Made by a program: the position numbers and the translations under genes
Origin: an uncultured Clostridia bacterium
Lineage (GTDB): Bacteria; Bacillota; Clostridia; UBA1381; UMGS1253
DNA length: 64,000 bases
Assembly (NCBI GenBank): GCA_934457145.1
Contig: CAKSHP010000001.1
Location: 132,751 to 196,750, forward strand
Direction of reading: 5' to 3'
The notes under the pieces: model-generated
Told to the model about the DNA's origin: nothing
Seen by the model: only the letters and a program-made list of their open reading frames with translations
The model's database searches: none
Shown: positions 51,651-60,700 of the stretch, one piece after another
Numbering within the stretch: position 1 is the first letter of the stretch
Layout of the letters: each line of letters begins with the position of its first letter

Positions 51651-53063
51651 ATGCCCAATGCGGTTAAAAAGGTCGGCATTTTTGAGCCGCCGACGAAACC
51701 GAAAATCACTAAAGAAATGAAAGCCAACATGGCAAAATCAGGGCTTGATTCCGCCGCACAGAAAAAAGCTTTGGAGGAACAGCTGACAGCTGCCAAAGCA
51801 AAATATCTTGAAGATATGGCGCAGTGGAATGAAAAACCCCAAACCGAACCTCAGACGGTTGAAGCATTAAAATCCGAACTTGAGGAGTTTAAGGCTTCTG
51901 TTCCGAAGAGAAAGGAAGAAATCGAAAAAACGTATAAAGAAGAGGTTGCTCATGCAAGCTCACTTGAACCGTTTGAAAGAAAAGTGGCGCTTATGAAAGC
52001 GAAAGAAAAGCGTCATAACGCGCTTCTTGATATAAAAGAAGCACACCGCGTGAAATTTGAAGCGTATGAAAAGGCAACATGTTCATCCGCGCAGATATTT
52101 AAGCGCAAGAAGAAAAGCAAAACGCTTGCTGCCATATGGCGCGACAAGTATTTGTATTTAATGCTTGTTCCGTTTATTGCGTGGTACGCTGTGTTTCATT
52201 ATCTTCCTATGTACGGAATCACGATGGCGTTCCGTCAGAAAAAGGCATTTAAGCCGCAGGAGGCACCGTTTTTATGGGAGGTTGGCAGAGATCCGTTTGA
52301 GCATTTTAAAAACTTCTTAACAGGACCTTATTGCTACAGACTTTTCAGAAATACAATAGTTATTAACTTAATGAGCCTGGTATTGGGATTCCCGCTGCCG
52401 ATTATATTTGCGCTTCTTTTAAATGAGCTGCGTTCAAAACTGTTTAAAACATCGGTGCAGACGATTTCATACCTGCCTCACTTTATTTCAAGCGTTGTTG
52501 TTGCCGGTCTGGTTACAAACTTCCTTGCACCTTCGGGCTTGATAAACACAGTTATAAACAATGTATTTAAACCCAGCGAAACGGTTACTACAAATTATAT
52601 GTTAAAATCCGATTTGTTCAGATGGATATACGTGCTTATGGGACTTTGGCAGGGCACAGGTTTCGGTTCTATTATCTACACCTCCGCTTTGGCAGGCGTT
52701 GACCAGGAGCTATACGAAGCTGCGCACATCGACGGTGCCGGCAGATGGAAGCAGATGTTACATATTACATTGCCCGGTATTATGCCGACTATTGCAATTA
52801 TGCTTATCATGCGTCTGGGCGGCTTGCTTAACGTTGGTTATGAAACAATTATTCTTTTGTATAAGCCGGAAACATATGAAACGGCCGATGTTATCAGTTC
52901 TTATGTGTACCGTATAGGTATCGGCGGTTCAGGCTCCGGTCAGTCTTCACCCGACTACAACCTGTCAACCGCAACGGGCTTGTTTAACGCTATTATTTCA
53001 TTAATACTTGTATCAATTTCCAACACTGTGTCGCGTAAAGTCGGCGAAGTTGGTTTGTGGTAA
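51651..53063 (+). CDS. ABC sugar transporter permease (LplB type) with a coiled-coil N-terminal extension
   Basis: A 470-residue protein. Residues ~155-470 are a standard LplB-type permease: RDKYLYLMLVPFIAWYAVFHYLPMYGI at the first membrane helix, six helices, and the EAA motif EAAHIDGAGRWKQMLHITLPGIMP that contacts the ATPase. The first ~150 residues are an unusual hydrophilic, Lys/Glu/Ala-rich and probably coiled-coil cytoplasmic extension (KKALEEQLTAAKAKYLEDMA, KSELEEFKASVPKRKEEIE), absent from ordinary family members (about 300-320 residues). A strong AAAGGAGG site lies 7 bases before the ATG, so the extension is translated. The second permease follows after 18 bases. Neither solute-binding protein nor ATPase is adjacent. 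Confidence 0.92.
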   Translation: MPNAVKKVGIFEPPTKPKITKEMKANMAKSGLDSAAQKKALEEQLTAAKAKYLEDMAQWNEKPQTEPQTVEALKSELEEFKASVPKRKEEIEKTYKEEVAHASSLEPFERKVALMKAKEKRHNALLDIKEAHRVKFEAYEKATCSSAQIFKRKKKSKTLAAIWRDKYLYLMLVPFIAWYAVFHYLPMYGITMAFRQKKAFKPQEAPFLWEVGRDPFEHFKNFLTGPYCYRLFRNTIVINLMSLVLGFPLPIIFALLLNELRSKLFKTSVQTISYLPHFISSVVVAGLVTNFLAPSGLINTVINNVFKPSETVTTNYMLKSDLFRWIYVLMGLWQGTGFGSIIYTSALAGVDQELYEAAHIDGAGRWKQMLHITLPGIMPTIAIMLIMRLGGLLNVGYETIILLYKPETYETADVISSYVYRIGIGGSGSGQSSPDYNLSTATGLFNAIISLILVSISNTVSRKVGEVGLW

Positions 53064-53081
53064 GAAAGGGGGATATTATAA

Positions 53082-53990
53082 ATGAAAATTAAACGCAGTA
53101 AAGGCGAAGTAGTATTTGATACTGTAAATGTCATATTAATGCTTATTGTTATAGTTATTACTCTGTATCCTCTGTGGTATGTGCTTATATCATCTTTATC
53201 CACACCGACAGCGGTACAGGAGGGTGAAACAATGTTTTTGCCCGTGTTTGCAAAGGGACAGCTTTTCAACTTTGCAGCATACAAAGAAGCGTTTGAATAC
53301 CAGGACGGTCTTATTAAATACGCATACGGCAACACGATTTTGTATGCCGGTGGGGGTACTATAATAAGTATGCTTTTGTCGGTGCTCGGCGCATATCCTT
53401 TGTCAAAGAAAAGATTGAAGGGCAGAATGTTCTTTACAATGGTAATGCTTGTTTCAATGTGGTTCAACGCAGGTATGATTCCTACATACTTAAACCTTAA
53501 AAACCTTGGTTTTGAGGATTCGAGAGTCGGTATAATGATCGGATTTGCGCTTTCCGCGTTCTACGTTGTGCTTATCAGAACATATTTTGAATCAATATCG
53601 GATTCTTTGGAAGAATCGGCAAAAATGGACGGTGCAAACGACCTTACAATTTTGTTTAAAATATATCTTCCGCTTTCGGTTCCGGCGCTTATGACGGTTG
53701 GTCTTTACTACTTCGTTGATAAGTGGAACGCATATTTATGGTCTTCGATTTTGTTTAAAACAGATAAGAAGATGCCGCTTCAGGTTATCTTAAAGAAACT
53801 CGTTGTTGACAGACAGGCGTCAAGCGAATCGGTTGCCAACATGGACAGCTCGGTGCTTGGCGGCGGAACAAGCAGCGAAACGGTTATTTATGCAACAATT
53901 ATGCTTGCTGTAATTCCTATGCTTATTATTTATCCGTTTGTTCAGAAGTTCTTTGTAAAAGGTATCATGGTTGGTTCCGTTAAAGGTTAA
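53082..53990 (+). CDS. ABC sugar transporter permease (YtcP/MalG type)
   Basis: The partner inner-membrane subunit, 302 residues with six predicted helices. It opens with a short cytoplasmic end and VIVITLYPLWYVLISSLS, continues with LLSVLGAYPLSKKRLKGR and has the EAA loop EESAKMDGANDLTILFKIYLPLSVPAL. The C-terminal FVQKFFVKGIMVGSVKG is the hallmark of the YtcP group, which imports oligosaccharides. AAGGGGG precedes the ATG by 11 bases. The complex would need a shared ATPase (MsmX-like) and a binding protein encoded elsewhere. Confidence 0.93.
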   Translation: MKIKRSKGEVVFDTVNVILMLIVIVITLYPLWYVLISSLSTPTAVQEGETMFLPVFAKGQLFNFAAYKEAFEYQDGLIKYAYGNTILYAGGGTIISMLLSVLGAYPLSKKRLKGRMFFTMVMLVSMWFNAGMIPTYLNLKNLGFEDSRVGIMIGFALSAFYVVLIRTYFESISDSLEESAKMDGANDLTILFKIYLPLSVPALMTVGLYYFVDKWNAYLWSSILFKTDKKMPLQVILKKLVVDRQASSESVANMDSSVLGGGTSSETVIYATIMLAVIPMLIIYPFVQKFFVKGIMVGSVKG

Positions 53991-54003
53991 TAAAAAGTTT
54001 TAT

Positions 54004-54044
54004 AAAAACTGCCGCAGACTTTTGAGAGTGCGGCAGTTTTTTTG
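54004..54044 (+). terminator. Terminator of the permease operon
   Basis: Perfect 13-base arms AAAAACTGCCGCA (54004-54016) and complement (54029-54041), ending in T8. Confidence 0.9.
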
Positions 54045-54052
54045 TATCGCAC

Positions 54053-54081
54053 TTGAAAAGGATATAAAATTATGATACAAT
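54053..54081 (+). promoter_or_regulatory. Promoter of malQ-nadE
   Basis: TTGAAA (54053-54058), 17-base spacer ending TGA, TACAAT (54076-54081). Confidence 0.82.
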
Positions 54082-54142
54082 ATGAAAATAAAGAAGTTGT
54101 TAAATTAAAAAGCGTTTTATCAGAAAGGCAGTGTGAATTAAA

Positions 54143-55576
54143 ATGAAAAGAGGATCCGGAGTGCTTATGCATATATCGTCGCTTTTCGGCGACTATTCGT
54201 GCGGAAGCTTTGGCGAAGAGGCAAAATATTTTATTGATTTTTTATCGGATTGCGGTTTCTCGTATTGGCAAGTTTTGCCGTTTTGTATGGTAGACGAATG
54301 TAACTCGCCGTACAAATCATATTCGGCATTCGGCGGAAATCCGTATTTTGTTGATTTAAACGAACTTTATAAAAAGAACCTTTTAACGGCTGATGAATTA
54401 AATGACGCGCGTCAGCAAACGCCGTACTCGTGTGAGTTTGTGCGTCTGTATCACACAAGATATGAATATCTGGCAAAGGCTGCCGGGCGGTGTGGTTATA
54501 AAGAGGAAGTTGAAAATTTTATAAAACAAAATCCGTATCTTGAAAAGTTTTGCATGTTTATGGCGCTGAAAGATGCAAACAACCAAAAAGCATGGATAGA
54601 ATGGACAACGGACAAAATAAATGAAGATGTTTTGTTTATGTGGAAATTTATTGAGTTTGAATTTTTTGTGCAGTGGAACAAAATAAGAGAGTATGCCAAG
54701 GAAAAAGACATAAAAATAATAGGCGATATACCGATTTATGTTTCATATGACAGCTGTGACGTTTGGGCAAACAAAAAGCTTTTCTGTTTAACGGAGGACC
54801 AAAAGCCCAAGTGTGTTGCCGGAGTGCCGCCGGATTACTTCTGCCCGGACGGTCAGCTTTGGGGAAATCCGCTGTATAACTGGGAAGTTATGAAAAAGGA
54901 CGGGTTTATGTGGTGGAAAGAGCGCCTTGGTCATATGTTTAATATGTTTGACGCGGTAAGAATTGACCATTTCAGAGGTCTTGACTCATACTGGAGCGTG
55001 GACGCAGGCGAAACAACTGCAAGAAACGGCAAGTGGGTTAAAGGACCGGGAAAAGATTTTATCGATATGATACATAAAAATTTCCCGGAAAATATGGTTA
55101 TTGCGGAGGACCTTGGGGAAATCACCGAAAGCGTCCATGAACTTGTTGAATACAGCAAATTTCCGGGCATGAGGGTGTTTCAGTTTGGATTTTTCGGCGA
55201 TTATGATAATTTGCATCAGCCGCATAACTATAAAAACAATTGCATTGCATATACCGGCACGCATGATAACAACACGCTTTTGGGATATGTTTGGGAGCTT
55301 GACGAAAACACGAGAAAGAACATGCTTTCCTACTGCGGTTATGACAATCCGGATTGGAACCATGGCTATGACAGCATAATACGAACGATTTTTGCAAGCC
55401 ATGCAGGAACTGTGATTTTGCCGATACAGGATCTTTTGGGTTACGGTTCGGACACGAGGTTAAACATTCCCGGCAAGGCAGACGGAAACTGGCAGTATCG
55501 CATAACAAAGCAGCAGTTAGATGAAATTGACAGGAAAAAATATAAAAAATTAAATCAAACATACGCCAGAGAGTAG
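54143..55576 (+). CDS. malQ: 4-alpha-glucanotransferase (GH77)
   Basis: Transfers alpha-1,4-glucan segments between maltodextrins, in starch or glycogen use. The 477-residue protein is the short bacterial MalQ form. It begins RGSGVLMHISSLFGDYSCGSFG; active-site motifs are GDIPIYVSYDSCDVW, the nucleophile Asp in FDAVRIDHFRGLDSYW, the acid Glu in VIAEDLGEI and the third Asp in YTGTHDNNTLLGY. The ribosome site (AGAAAGG) is 14 bases from the ATG, rather far. It follows the sugar permeases after their terminator and has its own promoter, so it probably handles imported glucans. nadE follows after 39 bases. Confidence 0.96.
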   Translation: MKRGSGVLMHISSLFGDYSCGSFGEEAKYFIDFLSDCGFSYWQVLPFCMVDECNSPYKSYSAFGGNPYFVDLNELYKKNLLTADELNDARQQTPYSCEFVRLYHTRYEYLAKAAGRCGYKEEVENFIKQNPYLEKFCMFMALKDANNQKAWIEWTTDKINEDVLFMWKFIEFEFFVQWNKIREYAKEKDIKIIGDIPIYVSYDSCDVWANKKLFCLTEDQKPKCVAGVPPDYFCPDGQLWGNPLYNWEVMKKDGFMWWKERLGHMFNMFDAVRIDHFRGLDSYWSVDAGETTARNGKWVKGPGKDFIDMIHKNFPENMVIAEDLGEITESVHELVEYSKFPGMRVFQFGFFGDYDNLHQPHNYKNNCIAYTGTHDNNTLLGYVWELDENTRKNMLSYCGYDNPDWNHGYDSIIRTIFASHAGTVILPIQDLLGYGSDTRLNIPGKADGNWQYRITKQQLDEIDRKKYKKLNQTYARE

Positions 55577-55615
55577 TATCATATAAAAAATTAAGCGGCA
55601 AGGAGCAAGACTAAT

Positions 55616-57565
55616 ATGTTTATGTTTTTACGAACAGCGGCAGCCGTGCCGGGAGTATCTGTGGCAGATACGATATATAATACGGAAGAAATTATAAAGA
55701 AAATGAATGAGGCGGAGGAAAAAAACGTAAATATTACGGTGTTTCCGGAGCTTTGTATAACAGGGTATACCTGTGCGGATTTATTTTTTCAAAAAACGCT
55801 TATTGACGGAGCGGCTTTGGGCCTTGTCAAGATTCTTGAGGCGAGCGAAAAATTAAAAGGCGCTTTTGCAGTCGGTCTGCCGCTTCAGATAAACGGTCAG
55901 CTTTATAACTGTGCAGTATTTTTGAAAGGCGGCAGGGTTTTGGGAATTTGTCCGAAAACATTTATGCCGAATTATAACGAATTTTACGAAAAAAGATGGT
56001 TTTCCGTGTCGGAAGAGCTTGAAGAAGAAAATGTTTGTTCGTCCGAGATAGGAATTCCCGGCGAAAGTTACAGCATACCTGTAGGAAGAAATTTGATTTT
56101 TAAAGTGTTCGGAATTAATGTGGGCATTGAGCTTTGCGAGGATTTGTGGACGCCGCTGCCGCCAAGCACCTTTCTGGCAATGAACGGAGCCGAGGTTATT
56201 TTAAATTTATCGGCAAGCAACGAAACGATATCAAAAAGAACATACAGACAAAGTCTTGTAAGCCAGCAGTCGGCAAGAAATATATGCGCATATGTTTATG
56301 CAAGTGCCGGAGCGGACGAGTCAACAACCGACCTTATTTTTTCGGGACATTCAATAATATGTGAAAACGGCAGCATTTTAAAGGAAAACGAAAAACTTAT
56401 TGATAATAATTATCTTCTTGCCTGCGATATCGATATTGAAAAAATCAGAGCCGACAGAAAAAAGATAAAAAGCTTTAAAGACGCGGCAGCGCTTTACGCG
56501 GGACTTGAAAAGGCAAGACGCGTGTTTGTTTGCGCAGATGAACCCGATTGCGATGCATCGATGTATAGTATAAGAAAACTGCCGTTTGTGCCGGAGGGCA
56601 AAACCGACAGATTAAAAAGATGTATGGATATTTTTGAGATGCAGGTTGCGGGACTGAAAAAACGCATGAGTGCAGCGGGAAACAAGCTTGTTATCGGTGT
56701 TTCGGGCGGGCTTGACTCAACACTTGCGCTTTTGGTGTGTGTGCGTGCGGTAAGCGAGATGAATTTGCCGGCAAGCAGTGTACACGGGATAACGCTGCCG
56801 TGTTTCGGAACATCGTCGCGGACATATAAAAATGCTGTTGAGCTGATGCGTGTGCTCGGAATAAGCTGGAAAGAAATAAATATAAAAGATGCATGCACGC
56901 TGCATTGCAAAGACATAGGCCATGAGATGGACAACTTTAATGTGACGTATGAAAACATTCAGGCAAGAGAGAGAACACAGGTGCTTATGGATTATGCCTG
57001 CAAAATCGGCGGGTTTGTTGTCGGAACGGGGGATTTGAGCGAGCTTGCGCTCGGGTGGTGTACGTATAATGCGGATCACATGAGCATGTACGGTGTGAAC
57101 GCAAGCATACCGAAAACCCTCATACGCTGGATGATAGATGCAACGCGCGAATATAATATATTTCCCGGCAGCGCCGATGTTTTAAAAGATATTATTGATA
57201 CGCCCATAAGTCCGGAGCTTCTTCCGCCGGATAAAAACGGACAGATATCTCAGGAAACGGAGAGCTTTGTGGGACCGTATCCGTTAAATGACTTCTTTTT
57301 ATATTATGTGCTTCGCTGCGGCTTTGAACCAAAAAAGATATATATGCTTGCAGCGCGTGCGTTTGACGGTGAATACGACAAAAAAACAATATTAAAATGG
57401 TTAAAAACATTCTACCGAAGGTTTTTCACGCAGCAGTTTAAACGCAGCTGTCTGCCGGACGGAGTTAAGGTGGGAAGCGTGTGTCTGTCGCCGCGCGGTG
57501 ACTGGCGCATGCCGAGCGATGCGTCGTTTAAATTGTGGTTAGAAGACATTGAAAAAATGAGCTGA
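55616..57565 (+). CDS. nadE: Glutamine-dependent NAD+ synthase
   Basis: Amidates deamido-NAD using ammonia from glutamine. The 649-residue protein joins an N-terminal nitrilase-type glutaminase (Glu in FPELCITGYTCADLF, Lys in CPKTFMPNYNEFYEKRWF, Cys in GIELCEDLWTP) to a C-terminal synthetase with the PP-loop VIGVSGGLDSTLALLV and ARERTQVLMDYA, GTGDLSELALGWCTY. The length matches the large two-domain form. AAGGAG lies 10 bases before the ATG. It is likely co-transcribed with malQ. No hairpin terminator follows before the next promoter. Confidence 0.96.
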   Translation: MFMFLRTAAAVPGVSVADTIYNTEEIIKKMNEAEEKNVNITVFPELCITGYTCADLFFQKTLIDGAALGLVKILEASEKLKGAFAVGLPLQINGQLYNCAVFLKGGRVLGICPKTFMPNYNEFYEKRWFSVSEELEEENVCSSEIGIPGESYSIPVGRNLIFKVFGINVGIELCEDLWTPLPPSTFLAMNGAEVILNLSASNETISKRTYRQSLVSQQSARNICAYVYASAGADESTTDLIFSGHSIICENGSILKENEKLIDNNYLLACDIDIEKIRADRKKIKSFKDAAALYAGLEKARRVFVCADEPDCDASMYSIRKLPFVPEGKTDRLKRCMDIFEMQVAGLKKRMSAAGNKLVIGVSGGLDSTLALLVCVRAVSEMNLPASSVHGITLPCFGTSSRTYKNAVELMRVLGISWKEINIKDACTLHCKDIGHEMDNFNVTYENIQARERTQVLMDYACKIGGFVVGTGDLSELALGWCTYNADHMSMYGVNASIPKTLIRWMIDATREYNIFPGSADVLKDIIDTPISPELLPPDKNGQISQETESFVGPYPLNDFFLYYVLRCGFEPKKIYMLAARAFDGEYDKKTILKWLKTFYRRFFTQQFKRSCLPDGVKVGSVCLSPRGDWRMPSDASFKLWLEDIEKMS

Positions 57566-57660
57566 AAAGGAAATGTGCCGATTTTAAAACAGTCGGGTGC
57601 GCAATATGCACAAAAATCCAAAAGCCTGTTAGTAAAAAATCAACAAAAAAAATATATTTA

Positions 57661-57689
57661 TTGACTATTAAATGTAATTGTATTATAAT
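57661..57689 (+). promoter_or_regulatory. Promoter of the 1289-residue secreted protein
   Basis: TTGACT (57661-57666), 17-base spacer, TATAAT (57684-57689). Confidence 0.9.
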
Positions 57690-57743
57690 ATATTTGCAAA
57701 GGTTTATATGCAAAAAAAATTTTTATGAAAGAGGGAAACCAGT

Positions 57744-60700
57744 ATGAAGAAAATTTTGAGCGTGCTTCTTACAGTAGCTATGCTTATCACATTGCTTCCG
57801 GCAATGAGTGCATTTGCGGCTAAATATGATGGCACGCAGGTAGTGTACGAAGCGGCAGATGTTGCTTGTAAGTCAGGCGATACAATAACATTAGAGCTTA
57901 AATATAAATCGGGCTTTAGTGTTTTGGAGGGTGTAGCATTTAATGTTAAATTTAACCCTGAATATTTGACGTATGTTGCAAACAGCACTACGATTCCCGG
58001 TGGTGACAGGTGGACATTGAATTATGCCGCGCTTACCAGAGATGGGGATGCTGTGAATGTTCAAATTTTGTCGGCTAAGCCGGATGAAGACGTATCTATT
58101 ACTGCTGATGAAAGTCTTGTGACTTTACAATTTAAGGTTAAAGAAGGTATAGCGGATTATACAGAAACACCTGTTAATTTTGAGATAGTTGACAAGTATT
58201 TGTATTGGGATGACGATGCCGGTGACAGCGGTGATATTGCTTCTAAGGTGTCAATAAAGAATTGCACAGTAAAAATCGGCACACCTTCCACGGACACACC
58301 TCCGACACCGTCAGGAAAGAAAGAAATCACAAACATTGTAACAAAAGATACTACAATGGCAGGATATGTTACTGCGGGTACAGCTGTTTACAAGGTAGTT
58401 CCTGCAAGCAAGACGGATGTTTATGATGTAAGCGCAAAAAAATATGACACAAAAGAAGAGGCTCAGGCTAAAATTGATGCAGCTGATGCATATTTAGCAG
58501 GTCTTGGACTCGGCGAGCATGCAAGCCGCGGTTCTAACATTTGGAGTACATATCCTCAGGTAAACGGTACATCTATTGATAATCCTATGCAGATTATATC
58601 GTCTAACACTATTGCAGACGTTATAAACGGAGAATCGTATTTGATAAAGGCTCAGAAGGGTCATAGTGTTACATTGCTTAAGGATTCAGACGAAAAGGTA
58701 ACGGGCATTTCCAATCAGAATATGCTCGGTACTGACGAAGAATACGTTAAATTTGATGTAAACGCTTCCGGTACAATGTATGTTGTTGAAACAAACGGAT
58801 ACGGTTATCCGGGCGGTATTGCAGCAGGATATGAAAAAATGTCCGGCACAATCGGCGGATGCGCTGCATATGCAAAGCATTTTGATATCGGCGATGCAAG
58901 CAGCATAACGGTTACTGTTCCTGCCCAGGGATTAAGCGATGAGACAATCCGCGCTAAAATGAACGCAAGCGGCAGAATAGCTAATACACAGGGTTACATA
59001 TTCGTATTTGACGATGGAACAACTGCTGAAATAAACAATGTTAAAACAGAAATCGGCGGAACAGCAGCGGTTGTTAACTGCGAATCCGGCACATATGAAT
59101 ACACAATCAACACAATGCCTTACACAGGAAAAGTTGACCTTGAGATAGGCAAAAAAGCAAGCGCACAGAAGATAACAGGCGACACATCAGTTGAGCTTGC
59201 AGCAGGTAACGGCGAAGCTAACTTTACTGTTACTTCCGGCGACGGCAGCGCTTCACAGGATTATAAGATAATATTTGCTTGCGAACCTTATAAAATTGTA
59301 TCGCCCACAAAGGGTGCCGGCGCAAGCTGGATAGCAGGTATTTACGGACCTGCAGCAGAGAAGAAGGGCATAAACTACATAGCTGTTGAAAATGCAGATG
59401 TTGCAAACACCTTTGTATACAGCGACAGAGATAATAAAGCATACGGCAGCGCAAACCTGCAGGGTGCAACTGTTATCAGAACACCTAAAAATGAAGCTCC
59501 GTCAAACTATACAAACGTTGAAGTATTTGACGAAAACGGAAAAAGCGGTTCGAATATAACATTTACAAAAACGATTGAAGGCAAGGAACCGCAAACGCTT
59601 ACAGGCAGAGTTGACGGTGCATTTGACGGTGAAGCCGGCAAAGAAAACAAATCCGGTTTCCGTCTTGTAAAGGCATCTTCTGTAAGCAATGCGTTCTTTA
59701 GCGGAAAATATGACGGAACAGACGGCAATTGGTGGGTAACATTTATTCCTACAAGCGATTGTACGGTAGTTATCGGCGATAAGGTTGGCATGGGTTATCC
59801 GAACCTTGACAGAACACTTTGGAAGAATAACACAAACTATAATTATTCGCAGGGTGCAAATCATTCATATGTAAGACACTTTAAAGCGGGCGAAGTTGTT
59901 CAGATTCCGAACTACGGTGTTTCCGGTACACTGGCAGACAAAACAAAAATTACTTATGAATACTATGACAACACAGGCACAAAGGTAAAAGCTGAGTCGA
60001 CAGTAGGCGCTGACTATAAATGCTGGGAAGACTTAACGTTTGCAATTGTTTGGGACGCTAAGGCTGTTGATAACAATGCTTCATACATCAAAATTGATGA
60101 TGTGCTGATCAAAGACTTTAAAGCTGATACTTTAGATTACACTTATGAAATTCCTTACGGAACAGAAAGCGTTAAACTTACAGCAGCAGCTGCTGACTCA
60201 ATCGCTAAGATTGAAGGCGGCGAAGGCACATTCAAAGCAGGCGAGACTGCAACAATTAAGATCACTTCCGGTAACGGAACAGAAAAGACATACACTGTAA
60301 CATTTACTCAGGCTGCTCCTCCGGTAAGCACAGATGCAACTCTTAAGGCAATCACTGTAAACGGTGTTGCAGTAGCAGATTTTGCAGTTGATAAGTATGC
60401 TTATGATGTAACTATTCCTTACGGCGCAGATGTTGACATTAAGTGGACATTGTCAGACGAAAAGGCAAGCGCTGCTCTTACAAACGAAGGTAACGTTTAT
60501 AAGATTACAGTTACAGCTGAAGATACGACAACAGTTTTGGAATATGTTATAAACATCACAAGTGATGTTAAGAAAAATGAACTCAAAACTTCCGCAATCG
60601 GCGGCGGCAGCATTCTGGCTACGTACGGCTCGGTTACAGAAGAAGGCTGGGGCAGTGCAAAAACAGAAAGCTTTGTAACAGGAACTGAAATCACATTGAA

